The notes under the pieces were generated by a model that saw only the letters and a program-made list of their open reading frames with translations, was not told where the DNA came from and ran no database searches. A stretch of DNA of 64,000 nucleotides, taken from positions 124,001 through 188,000 of the forward strand of contig NZ_AUJB01000013.1 of NCBI RefSeq assembly GCF_000424005.1, written 5' to 3'. This document shows positions 41,472 through 49,633 of the stretch, in pieces. The translations under genes and the position numbers were made by a program. This DNA comes from Pseudobutyrivibrio ruminis CF1b (GTDB lineage Bacteria > Bacillota > Clostridia > Lachnospirales > Lachnospiraceae). Every line of letters begins with the position of its first letter. Position 1 is the first letter of the stretch.

Positions 41472-42486
41472 AATGTTTCTCGGCAAATCCCATAGGTTGG
41501 ACACATTCCAGAGTGCCCACATAATTGTGTTTTTTGTCGCGAACAGCCATATATTTTATTAATACAGGCTGGTTATCACGGCTGCTCCAGATATCAATGC
41601 AGTCTCTATTGCCAGCCTTGAAATCAGCAATTATAGAACGAACCATAGGTTCAAACTTAGGAGGATGACAGGTATAAACCTCTCTATCAAGAGCTGTAAG
41701 AGGTCGCTTGAAAAGTTTCATGTCATCGCCATCATTAAAGTATCTATTTACATCATTTTCATCAACAAATGTAAGCTCAATTGGAATGGTGTTAAGCATA
41801 GCATCTAATTGATATGGAGTAAGCTGACCTGATGGGAGATCAATCATGTCTCCAGTCTGAGACAAATCCTTAACGTTTTTCTTTGGGGTAGCTTTCTCCC
41901 ATAATGGACGCTTTCCAATAAGACAAGGCTTATAATCATCAAAATCTCTGGCGATATCAGCCCATTCTTCCTCTGAAAAGTTCTTTGCACAAAGAGGGAA
42001 GATGATGTTCTCCTCTTTATAGAGCATGTCTTCGGCTTTTGTGACAACTACATCAAGTCTTTCGTTCCAAGTACTGTCTTCTATAAGTGAAGGGAAATCC
42101 TTTGCACTGTTAGACAGTGCTTTCATTTCATCACGAATTTCATCGTCCACAGTCCACATAATATCAGTGGGACCTACAAAATGATATTTAAGCTTGAGAA
42201 GAGGATAGAGTAAATCTCCTTTTTCAGCATAGTGGATAGATAATTCTCTAGCCTTGTCCAAAGCTGTAATTAGATTCTCACGGCTTTCCATAGCAGCTCT
42301 AAGTTCCTTAAGAGCTATTGAAATAGCTTCATTTTCAAGTGCAAATATGTTAAGTGGATGATTCTCTATTTGCTTGAGAGCAAGATACTGTTCATCAGCT
42401 CCATCCTGTCTCTTCAAGGGCACAGCATTCACCTTTGAACCTATTCCCATTCCTACATTTTCAGCTTTATCAATTCTTTTTTCCAT
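41461..42486 (-). CDS. DUF438 domain protein: hemerythrin-like plus PAS-like domain
   Basis: 341 residues. Residues about 25-180 are a hemerythrin-like four-helix region: QIENHPLNIFALENEAI, LSIHYAEKGDLLYPLL, EDMLYKEENIIFPLC supply the His and Glu iron ligands. About 210-335 is the PAS-like domain: LDAMLNTIPIELTFVDENDV, NRYFNDGDDMKLFKR, REVYTCHPPKFEPMV, and WSSRDNQPVLIKYMAV. DUF438 proteins are found with nitric-oxide and oxygen stress genes and may be di-iron sensors or NO reductase-like repair proteins (RIC-like). It overlaps the Crp/Fnr gene by 17 bases, with AAGGAAGGAAA as ribosome site, so the two are one operon facing away from hcp. Confidence 0.9.
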   Translation of the reverse strand: MEKRIDKAENVGMGIGSKVNAVPLKRQDGADEQYLALKQIENHPLNIFALENEAISIALKELRAAMESRENLITALDKARELSIHYAEKGDLLYPLLKLKYHFVGPTDIMWTVDDEIRDEMKALSNSAKDFPSLIEDSTWNERLDVVVTKAEDMLYKEENIIFPLCAKNFSEEEWADIARDFDDYKPCLIGKRPLWEKATPKKNVKDLSQTGDMIDLPSGQLTPYQLDAMLNTIPIELTFVDENDVNRYFNDGDDMKLFKRPLTALDREVYTCHPPKFEPMVRSIIADFKAGNRDCIDIWSSRDNQPVLIKYMAVRDKKHNYVGTLECVQPMGFAEKHFSH

Positions 42487-43150
42487 GATTTCCTTCCTTT
42501 ACGATAAATGTATCCTTATCAAAATCTATAATTCCATCATCCCTCATTTTTGAGAGCTCTCGTATCATCGCGCTACGATTTACAGATAAATATTCTGCAA
42601 GAGCCACTCTTGAAAGAGGAGAGTTAACATATTTAGAATTCTGCTCCTGTGACAGCTGTGAAATATAAGCTAAAAGCTTTTCACGGATGCTTCCCTTTGA
42701 TAGAACTTCTATCTTATTAAGGAACTTTTGATTTTTTGTTCCCAATAGGTGAAACAGATTTGTAGCAATCTGAGCATGAAAACCGCAGGCATTAGGGCAT
42801 GAGTGAATTATGTTAGAGGCTGCAAGGAATAAGACTTTTGTATTTTCTGCAGCTTTAAATATCACCGATGAAGAAACTTCTTTTTGAACAGCAAAGCTTT
42901 CTCCAAACAATTCGCCAGGCCCAAAGAAGGTAAATAGAGTGTTATTACCCCAAATATCGTTCTTTATCATATGGACACTTCCATATAGAACGATACCTAC
43001 ATAAGGAATATGGTCTGTTTCCATATATATGGTCTGTCCCTTTTTGAACTCTTTTTTGAAAGATCTGATGCAGACTAACAGTTTGTCCAAATCAGCTCCT
43101 TTAATATTTTCAAAAAGCTCAACATCGTTATAACTAATTTCATTATTCAT
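42470..43150 (-). CDS. Crp/Fnr family regulator, probably HcpR-like
   Basis: 226 residues from ATG at 43150 (AGGTGA upstream); an earlier ATG at 43171 is weaker. An N-terminal cyclic-nucleotide-type beta barrel (about 15-140: IYMETDHIPYVGIVLYGSVH, FGPGELFGESFAV) is followed by a helix-turn-helix (about 180-215: PLSRVALAEYLSVNRSAMIR). There is no N-terminal FNR cysteine cluster, but Cys in LLVCIRSF and SCPNACGF could hold a cofactor. It is divergent from hcp with a perfect palindrome between them, the arrangement of HcpR, a regulator of hydroxylamine/NO response. It should control hcp and itself. Confidence 0.88.
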   Translation of the reverse strand: MNNEISYNDVELFENIKGADLDKLLVCIRSFKKEFKKGQTIYMETDHIPYVGIVLYGSVHMIKNDIWGNNTLFTFFGPGELFGESFAVQKEVSSSVIFKAAENTKVLFLAASNIIHSCPNACGFHAQIATNLFHLLGTKNQKFLNKIEVLSKGSIREKLLAYISQLSQEQNSKYVNSPLSRVALAEYLSVNRSAMIRELSKMRDDGIIDFDKDTFIVKEGNHGKKN

Positions 43151-43198
43151 AGCGTTCACCTGCCTATCCATATACTACCTAAATAATACGATGGGAAG

Positions 43199-43214
43199 AG
43201 TTGCATTTGCAACT
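43199..43214. promoter_or_regulatory. Palindromic Crp/Fnr-type operator
   Basis: AGTTGCA-TT-TGCAACT: perfect 7-base arms. For hcp a -10-like TAAAGT at 43236-43241 would put the site at about -41 (activator position). For the regulator gene, TATTAT on the minus strand (43188-43183) would put it over the -35 (repressor position). Confidence 0.75.
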
Positions 43215-43281
43215 ATTTGCGATTGAATTATGGTTTAAAGTGCTGTCCATGAACGAAAACAAGTTTCAAAGGAGTCAAACA

Positions 43282-44922
43282 ATGGAAAATAAAATGTTTT
43301 GTTATCAATGTCAGGAAACAGCTGGATGTAGCGGTTGTACTATGTCTGGAGTTTGTGGAAAGAAGCCAGAGGTTGCTAATCTTCAGGATTTATTAGTGTA
43401 TGTTACTAAGGGACTTTCTGCTGTAACAACTGCACTTCGCAATGATGGCAAGGAAGTATCAGAAAATATCAATCACCTTGTATCAGTAAATCTTTTTACT
43501 ACTATTACAAACGCAAATTTTGATTATTATGCGATTTCAGAAAAAATCAGAGAGACTATTTTTGTTAAGGAGCAGTTGTTAGGTGAGCTTAGCGAGGATG
43601 TAAAAGCTAATCTTCCAGAGGCTGCGCTTTGGACAGGCACAGAAGATGAATTTGATGCAAAGGCTAAGACTGTAGGTATTCTTTCTACAGAAAATGAGGA
43701 TATTCGTTCACTTAGAGAGCTTATTACTTATGGTCTCAAGGGACTTGCAGCTTATTCAAAGCATGCGAATGCACTTCTTAGAGATAATGAAGAGGTTGAT
43801 GCATTTTTGCAGAAGGCCCTTGCAGATACACTTGATGATAGTCTTTCAGTAGATGATTTGGTTGCGCTTACTTTAGAAGCTGGCAAATACGGTGTGGCAG
43901 GAATGGCACTTCTTGATGAAGCAAACACAGCTGCCTATGGAAATCCAGAAATCACACAGGTAAATATTGGAGTAAGAAATAATCCAGGTATTCTTATTTC
44001 AGGTCACGATCTTAGGGATTTGGAGATGCTTTTAGAGCAGACGAAGGGAACGGGAGTAGATGTTTATACTCACTCAGAGATGCTTCCTGCTCATTATTAT
44101 CCATTTTTCAAGAAGTACGATAATTTTGCAGGCAATTATGGTAATGCATGGTGGAAGCAGAAGGAAGAATTTGCAAGCTTCAACGGTCCAATTCTTATGA
44201 CAACAAACTGTATCGTGCCACCTGCTGATTCTTATAAGGACAGAATGTTTACAACTGGAGCATGTGGATATCCAGGTTGTAAGCATATTGACAGTGAGTA
44301 TGGCCAGACTAAGGATTTCTCAGAAATTATTGAAATGGCTAAAAAGTGTGATGCTCCAACTGAAATTGAGACAGGTACCATTACAGGTGGATTCGCACAT
44401 GAGCAGGTATTTGCTCTTGCTGATACAGTGGTTGATGCTGTAAAGAGTGGTGCTATTAAGAAGTTTGTAGTTATGGCAGGCTGCGATGGACGTTCGAAGA
44501 GCAGAAGCTACTATTCAGAATTTGCGCAGGCGCTTCCAAAGGATACGGTAATTCTTACAGCAGGTTGTGCTAAGTACAAGTATAACAAGCTTGACTTAGG
44601 AGATATAGGAGGAATTCCAAGAGTACTAGATGCAGGTCAGTGTAATGATTCTTATTCACTTGCACTTATTGCTCTTAAACTTAAGGAAGTATTCGAGCTT
44701 GATGATGTAAATGATCTTCCAATTGTTTACAACATTTCTTGGTATGAGCAAAAGGCAGTAATTGTCCTTTTAGCACTTCTTTACCTTGGCGTAAAGAATA
44801 TTCACCTTGGACCAACACTTCCAGCCTTTCTTTCACCAAATGTTGCCAATGTTTTGGTTGAGAACTTTGGCATTGCTGGAATTACAACTGTAGAAGATGA
44901 CATCAAGACTTTAATTGGCTAG
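43282..44922 (+). CDS. hcp: Hydroxylamine reductase (hybrid-cluster protein)
   Basis: 546 residues from ATG at 43282 with AAAGGAG at 43268-43274; the frame is open upstream to 43201 but without a ribosome site. [20 protein letters not shown] then CGKKPE is the N-terminal four-cysteine cluster (Cys7, 10, 19, 25). Ligands of the hybrid 4Fe-2O-2S cluster are in [29 protein letters not shown] and [23 protein letters not shown], and the final [15 protein letters not shown]. It reduces hydroxylamine and nitric oxide and can act in protein S-nitrosylation. Divergent from the Crp/Fnr gene and probably its target. Confidence 0.96.
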   Translation: MENKMFCYQCQETAGCSGCTMSGVCGKKPEVANLQDLLVYVTKGLSAVTTALRNDGKEVSENINHLVSVNLFTTITNANFDYYAISEKIRETIFVKEQLLGELSEDVKANLPEAALWTGTEDEFDAKAKTVGILSTENEDIRSLRELITYGLKGLAAYSKHANALLRDNEEVDAFLQKALADTLDDSLSVDDLVALTLEAGKYGVAGMALLDEANTAAYGNPEITQVNIGVRNNPGILISGHDLRDLEMLLEQTKGTGVDVYTHSEMLPAHYYPFFKKYDNFAGNYGNAWWKQKEEFASFNGPILMTTNCIVPPADSYKDRMFTTGACGYPGCKHIDSEYGQTKDFSEIIEMAKKCDAPTEIETGTITGGFAHEQVFALADTVVDAVKSGAIKKFVVMAGCDGRSKSRSYYSEFAQALPKDTVILTAGCAKYKYNKLDLGDIGGIPRVLDAGQCNDSYSLALIALKLKEVFELDDVNDLPIVYNISWYEQKAVIVLLALLYLGVKNIHLGPTLPAFLSPNVANVLVENFGIAGITTVEDDIKTLIG

Positions 44923-44933
44923 GAGGATAGAAG

Positions 44934-45524
44934 ATGAGCGCATTTTTAGGACCAATTCATTCACTTATGTACAACAGAATCATAACCATGCAACAGGTTA
45001 TTAATGCTCTTGCTGAATTATCCAAGGCCGAGGGTTGGAATGCAAACGTGGATAATTATGTTATACAAGAGTTTCCGCCAATAGAAGAGGTTGTAGATTT
45101 AAGTAATATCCATGCATCCTTGTTTGGTATGGTGGATGGAGCAGAAAAGAGATTTGCAGGTATTGTATCAGCTATTGCAAAAGAGAACAGTGACAGATTG
45201 GAAAAGATAAAAGCTACTGTTAAATCCGCAGGCGAATCCATGAAAATTGAAGGTGTAAAAAGCCCAGAGGAAGCATGTGCTAGACTACAGGAAATCTTGC
45301 TAGATGGTATGCCTTGCGATAGAGCCTCTATGGTGAATCAGTACGCTGATGGAAGCTGTGAAATCATAAGAACAATGGATCTTCATTCCAGCTACTTTGA
45401 GGAAGCAGGCTTTGATAGGGATTTATACTATCAGTTATTAAAGTCATTTGTGACAGGATTATTTGCTGATTCTGAAGTTAAAATTTCTGGTGATGTCATG
45501 CATACTATAGCAATTTATATGTAG
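44934..45524 (+). CDS. Unknown protein linked to hcp (196 aa)
   Basis: No firmly known domain. It starts MSAFLGPIHSLMYNRIITMQ, is mostly helical and has no signal peptide. Possible ligand residues are His9, His60 in NIHASLFG, Cys in DGMPCDRASMV and His in MDLHSSYFEEA. It starts 11 bases after hcp with GGAGGA, so it is in the hcp operon and under the same control. A role in nitrosative-stress sensing or hybrid-cluster support is inferred from context only. Confidence 0.75.
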   Translation: MSAFLGPIHSLMYNRIITMQQVINALAELSKAEGWNANVDNYVIQEFPPIEEVVDLSNIHASLFGMVDGAEKRFAGIVSAIAKENSDRLEKIKATVKSAGESMKIEGVKSPEEACARLQEILLDGMPCDRASMVNQYADGSCEIIRTMDLHSSYFEEAGFDRDLYYQLLKSFVTGLFADSEVKISGDVMHTIAIYM

Positions 45525-45567
45525 AACAAATATCCATAGGATACTTTGTAGATTTTTCATATAAGTT

Positions 45568-45804
45568 GTGTATAATTTTTTCGAAGAGTTCGTATATATT
45601 AGATTATTAATTGAGTTTGTTAGAATGCTTGTTAAGCACTCTATGAATACAATCATCGAAGTATTGATATTTGCAATAGCAAGAGGAATAGTTGCAGGTC
45701 ATGAAGAGTCTCTAAGTATGCTTATCAGAGTCTTGGCTATAGCATTATTGTTATTCTGTAGAAAGTATCTATTCAAAGAATTTGATTTTGAAGAAGAGGA
45801 ATAA
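45568..45804 (+). CDS. Small membrane protein, PsiE-like, possibly truncated
   Basis: 78 codons from a GTG at 45568, but no ribosome site fits it and TATAAT (45571-45576) overlaps it. An internal ATG at 45625 is an alternative start. The segment TIIEVLIFAIARGIVAG and the hydrophobic VLAIALLLFCRKYLF resemble the C-terminal half of PsiE-type (phosphate-starvation-inducible) membrane proteins, which are about twice as long. The acidic tail DFEEEE and an intact terminator follow. It may be a decayed gene or a short homologue. Confidence 0.4.
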   Translation: MYNFFEEFVYIRLLIEFVRMLVKHSMNTIIEVLIFAIARGIVAGHEESLSMLIRVLAIALLLFCRKYLFKEFDFEEEE

Positions 45805-45810
45805 TATCAG

Positions 45811-45836
45811 GCCCTGAGAAAATCTCAGGGCTATTT
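45811..45836 (+). terminator. Intrinsic terminator after the PsiE-like gene
   Basis: GCCCTGAGA (45811-45819), loop AAA, TCTCAGGGC (45823-45831), nine perfect pairs, followed by TATTTTC. Confidence 0.85.
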
Positions 45837-45858
45837 TCAGTTATGACCAGAGGGTTAT

Positions 45859-45890
45859 AAAATTGTCAACTAAGTATAGTTGACAATTTT
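45859..45890. repeat. BirA-operator-like inverted repeat at the end of birA
   Basis: AAAATTGTCAAC (45859-45870), eight-base spacer, GTTGACAATTTT (45879-45890). The arms share AATTGTCAAC/GTTGACAATT with the bio operator, but the spacer is 8 rather than 16. It spans the last codons and stop codon of birA. Confidence 0.75.
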
Positions 45891-46664
45891 GTTCATTATC
45901 GCTGCTGCCAGCTGATTCTTTGTGATGGTATTCTTACCAGGAGCAAAAAGGCTGGTGGCAGTTTTTTTGATGTCTGCAGGAAAGGCAGAAATATCTGAAT
46001 CAAAATTGATGCCGATTCCTACGACAATCCACTGAACATCGCCAGTTTCAAATTCTGTGCCAGCTTCTGTGAGGATGCCGCAGATTTTCTTATCGTCTAT
46101 AAATAAATCATTGATTGGCTTGATTCTCGGACGTACACCTACTAAGGTCTCAATAGCATCACAAACAGCATTACCTGTCAAAGTTGTAATCGCATCTGGT
46201 TCTAAAGTAGAAAGATGTTCAGGCTTTAAGAGGATGCTCATATAAAGTCCGCCTTCAGGAGAATAGAAGGAGTGATCCTTTCTGCCACGGCCAGCGGTCT
46301 GTTCCTTGGCAAGGATAACTGTGCCATGTTCAGCTCCAGCAATGGCAGCTTCTTTTGCTAATCTGTTTGTAGATGTGGTGTTATCGTATATACGAATCAT
46401 CTCAGGCTCAGCCTGATAAATTTCCTTAAGCGAATCATCTAAATAGGAAATAATCCCAGCAGAAGACAAAATATCATTGTTATCAGCAAGCTTATAGCCC
46501 TTATTGCTAACAGCATCTATAGAATATCCAGCTTTTCTAAGCTCATTTATAGCTTTCCAGATGGCATTACGAGAAAGCCCAAGGCTAGTGGCAATTGCCT
46601 CACCCGAGGTGTAACTATCTTTATTATTTTCAAGAAATTCCAGTACTTTGTCTTTTGAACTCAT
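45870..46664 (-). CDS. birA: Biotin-[acetyl-CoA-carboxylase] ligase and biotin repressor
   Basis: 264 residues. Residues 1-60 are a winged helix (KVLEFLENNKDSYTSGEAIA, TSLGLSRNAIWKAINELRKA), so this is the bifunctional type that also represses bio genes. The ligase domain has NTTSTNRLAKEAAI, the biotinyl-AMP loop GRGRKDHSFYSPEGGLYMSI and KPINDLFIDDKKICGIL, with VVGIGINFD at the adenylate site. It adds biotin to carboxylases and, as holo-BirA, should bind 38950-38987. AAGGGA precedes the ATG. Confidence 0.96.
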   Translation of the reverse strand: MSSKDKVLEFLENNKDSYTSGEAIATSLGLSRNAIWKAINELRKAGYSIDAVSNKGYKLADNNDILSSAGIISYLDDSLKEIYQAEPEMIRIYDNTTSTNRLAKEAAIAGAEHGTVILAKEQTAGRGRKDHSFYSPEGGLYMSILLKPEHLSTLEPDAITTLTGNAVCDAIETLVGVRPRIKPINDLFIDDKKICGILTEAGTEFETGDVQWIVVGIGINFDSDISAFPADIKKTATSLFAPGKNTITKNQLAAAIMNKIVNYT

Positions 46665-46689
46665 GTAGTTTCCCTTTGATTTATCACGT

Positions 46690-46794
46690 TAAAGTGTGAA
46701 AGTTTACTAACTCTTCTGCTATATTTTAGAAGTATTTAGTCTAATTTGTCAAAGATGTAAAAATGGGGTTCTCGTTCTTGAATTTCACACTTTA
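46690..46794. promoter_or_regulatory. Widely spaced inverted repeat between birA and leuB
   Basis: TAAAGTGTGAAA (46690-46701) and TTTCACACTTTA (46783-46794) are perfect inverted copies 81 bases apart. The right copy overlaps the likely leuB promoter (TTGAAT 46778-46783, 17 bases, TAAACT 46801-46806). A DNA-looping repressor pair or a long RNA stem is possible. Confidence 0.5.
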
Positions 46795-46841
46795 CTGTAT
46801 TAAACTATTAAAAATGGTTTTTATAAGGGAAGGATATTATC

Positions 46842-47942
46842 ATGACTTTCAATGTAGGCGTAATTAGAGGAGACGGAATTGGTCCAGAGATTGTTACAGA
46901 GGCTGTAAAGGTTCTCGATGCAATCGGTACAAAATTTGGACATGATTTTAAGTACACTGAAATTCTTATGGGTGGTTGCTCAATTGATGCTACTGGTGAG
47001 CCTCTCACTGATGATGCAATCAAGGCTGCCCTTGCAAGCGATGCTGTTCTTATGGGTTCAATCGGAGGAAATACTTCCACAAGCCCTTGGTACAAACTAC
47101 CAGCAGACAAGCGTCCGGAAGCAGGTCTGTTAAAGCTTCGTAAGAGTCTTAATCTATTCGCAAATCTTCGTCCAGCATATTTATATGATGAATTAAAGGA
47201 AGCTTGCCCACTTAGAGATGACATCATTGGCGACGGCTTCGATATGATGATTATGCGCGAGCTTACAGGCGGTCTTTACTTTGGAGAGCGTTCCACTGTA
47301 GAGGAGGACGGTCAGCTTGTGGCTAGAGACAGTCTTACTTATTCGGAAGGTGAGATTCGTCGTATTGCTAAGCGTGGTTTTGACATCGCCATGAAGCGCC
47401 GCAAGAAGGTTACTTCAGTTGATAAGGCAAACGTTCTTGATTCTTCACGTCTTTGGAGAAAGATTGTTGAGGAAGTTGCTGGGGATTATCCAGAAGTGGA
47501 GTACGAGCACATGCTGGTTGATAACTGTGCAATGCAGCTTGTGAAGAATCCTCGTCAGTTCGATGTAATCCTTACTGAGAACATGTTCGGAGATATTTTA
47601 AGTGATGAGGCATCTATGGTTACCGGTTCCATCGGAATGCTTTCATCAGCTTCATTAAATGATACAAAGTTTGGTCTTTATGAGCCATCAGGTGGTAGTG
47701 CTCCTGATATTGCAGGCCAGGGTATCGCAAACCCAATCGCTACCATTCTTTCAGCAGCTATGATGCTTCGCTATTCATTCGACTTGGATGCAGAAGCTGA
47801 TGCAATCGAGAAGGCTGTTAAGCAGGTGTTGAAAGATGGCTACCGCACCATCGATATCATGCCACAGGAAGAGGCAAAACGCTCGGCTGTGAAGCAGGTC
47901 GGTACCGTAGAAATGGGAGATTTAATCGTAGAAAGATTATAA
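46842..47942 (+). CDS. leuB: 3-isopropylmalate dehydrogenase
   Basis: 366 residues. Third step of leucine synthesis: NAD-dependent oxidative decarboxylation of 3-isopropylmalate. GVIRGDGIGPEIVTEAVKVL opens the family, RPEAGLLKLRKSLNLFANLR has the substrate Arg residues, DMMIMRELTGGLYFGER, ENMFGDILSDEASMVTGSIG and SGGSAPDIAGQGIANPIATI follow with the metal Asp and NAD site. Full length. It is the first gene of a run with ilvD and ilvB. leuA, leuC and leuD are not in the window. No T-box or leader peptide was seen upstream. Confidence 0.96.
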   Translation: MTFNVGVIRGDGIGPEIVTEAVKVLDAIGTKFGHDFKYTEILMGGCSIDATGEPLTDDAIKAALASDAVLMGSIGGNTSTSPWYKLPADKRPEAGLLKLRKSLNLFANLRPAYLYDELKEACPLRDDIIGDGFDMMIMRELTGGLYFGERSTVEEDGQLVARDSLTYSEGEIRRIAKRGFDIAMKRRKKVTSVDKANVLDSSRLWRKIVEEVAGDYPEVEYEHMLVDNCAMQLVKNPRQFDVILTENMFGDILSDEASMVTGSIGMLSSASLNDTKFGLYEPSGGSAPDIAGQGIANPIATILSAAMMLRYSFDLDAEADAIEKAVKQVLKDGYRTIDIMPQEEAKRSAVKQVGTVEMGDLIVERL

Positions 47943-47960
47943 ATTTGGAGGAGTTTAATA

Positions 47961-49631
47961 ATGAGAAGTGATAATGCCAGAGCTGGTATGCAGCAGGCAC
48001 CAGCAAGATCCTTATTCAATGCATTAGGATTTACTCAGGAAGAAATGAAAAAACCTATGGTTGGTATCGTATCTTCGTACAACGAGATAGTACCAGGCCA
48101 TATGAATATTGATAAAATTGTGGATGCTGTAAAGCTTGGTGTAGCTGAGGCAGGCGGTGTTCCAGTAGTTTTCCCAGCAATCGCAGTTTGTGACGGTATT
48201 GCTATGGGACATGTGGGAATGAAGTATTCCCTTGTAACTCGTGATTTGATTGCCGACTCTACAGAGTGTATGGCAATTGCTCATCAGTTTGATGCACTTG
48301 TTATGGTGCCAAACTGTGATAAGAACGTACCAGGACTTCTTATGGCAGCAGCCCGTCTTGATCTTCCTACAGTATTTGTATCAGGCGGCCCTATGCTTGC
48401 AGGTCATGTAGGTGGTCAGAAGCGTTCACTTTCTTCTATGTTTGAGGCTGTTGGTGCTCACGCAGCAGGCAACATGTCTGAGGAAGAAGTAGAAAACTTC
48501 GTAGAGAATGTTTGCCCAACATGCGGAAGCTGTTCAGGTATGTACACAGCCAATTCCATGAACTGCCTTACAGAGGCTCTTGGAATGGGACTTCGTGGAA
48601 ACGGCACAATCCCAGCAGTTTACTCAGAGAGAATTCGTCTTGCAAAGCATGCTGGTATGGCTGTTATGGATATGTATAACAAGGGCATCACAGCTCGTCA
48701 GATTATGACAAAAGATGCAATCCTTAATGCCCTTACAGTAGATATGGCACTTGGTTGCTCTACAAACTCAATGCTTCATCTTCCAGCAATTGCTCATGAG
48801 ATTGGCTTTGACTTTGATATTGAGTTTGCAAATCCTATTTCAGAGAAGACACCAAACCTTTGCCACCTTGCACCAGCAGGTCCTACATATATGGAAGACC
48901 TTAATGAGGCAGGCGGTGTTTGGGCAGTTATGAAGGAGCTTGCAGACATCGGACTTCTCAACACAGATTGTATGACAGTTACAGGCAAGACTGTAGGTGA
49001 GAATATTGCAAATGCAGTAAACAGAAACCCAGAGGTTATCAGACCTGTGGACAATCCATATACAAAGACTGGTGGACTTGCAGTCCTCAAGGGAAATCTT
49101 GCACCAGACGGCTCTGTTGTTAAGAGAAGTGCAGTTGTTCCAGAGATGCTTGTTCATGAAGGCCCAGCAAGAGTATTCGACAGCGAGGAAGATGCAATCG
49201 CAGCTATCAAGGGTGGAAAGATTGTGGCAGGCGACGTTGTAGTTATCCGCTACGAGGGACCTAAGGGGGGCCCTGGTATGAGAGAGATGCTCAATCCTAC
49301 ATCTGCAATCGCAGGTATGGGACTTGGCTCATCAGTTGCTCTCATTACAGATGGTCGTTTCTCAGGCGCCAGCCGTGGTGCTTCCATCGGACACGTTTCA
49401 CCAGAGGCAGCTGTAGGCGGACCTATCGCACTTGTTGAGGAAGGCGATATCATCGCAATCGATATTCCAAATTACTCTATGACTTTGAAGGTTTCAGACG
49501 AGGAGCTTGCAGCACGTAAGGCTAAGTGGCAGCCTCGCGAACCTAAGGTTACAACAGGTTATTTAAGAAGATACGCGGCCCAGGTTACTTCAGGAAATAG
49601 AGGTGCAATTTTACAGACACCGGAGGTTTAA
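47961..49631 (+). CDS. ilvD: Dihydroxy-acid dehydratase
   Basis: 556 residues. Dehydrates 2,3-dihydroxy acids in valine, leucine and isoleucine synthesis. Iron-sulfur ligands are visible in [10 protein letters not shown] and [30 protein letters not shown]-like N-terminus reads [40 protein letters not shown] is the C-terminal signature. Length and motifs are complete. GGAGGAG precedes the ATG and the ilvB start follows after two bases, so translation is probably coupled. Confidence 0.97.
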   Translation: MRSDNARAGMQQAPARSLFNALGFTQEEMKKPMVGIVSSYNEIVPGHMNIDKIVDAVKLGVAEAGGVPVVFPAIAVCDGIAMGHVGMKYSLVTRDLIADSTECMAIAHQFDALVMVPNCDKNVPGLLMAAARLDLPTVFVSGGPMLAGHVGGQKRSLSSMFEAVGAHAAGNMSEEEVENFVENVCPTCGSCSGMYTANSMNCLTEALGMGLRGNGTIPAVYSERIRLAKHAGMAVMDMYNKGITARQIMTKDAILNALTVDMALGCSTNSMLHLPAIAHEIGFDFDIEFANPISEKTPNLCHLAPAGPTYMEDLNEAGGVWAVMKELADIGLLNTDCMTVTGKTVGENIANAVNRNPEVIRPVDNPYTKTGGLAVLKGNLAPDGSVVKRSAVVPEMLVHEGPARVFDSEEDAIAAIKGGKIVAGDVVVIRYEGPKGGPGMREMLNPTSAIAGMGLGSSVALITDGRFSGASRGASIGHVSPEAAVGGPIALVEEGDIIAIDIPNYSMTLKVSDEELAARKAKWQPREPKVTTGYLRRYAAQVTSGNRGAILQTPEV

Positions 49632-49633
49632 TA

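Noticed and set aside
46795-46841. T-box or leader peptide controlling leuB
   Set aside because: The leader is under 50 bases, with no T-box sequence, no leucine-rich short frame and no terminator.
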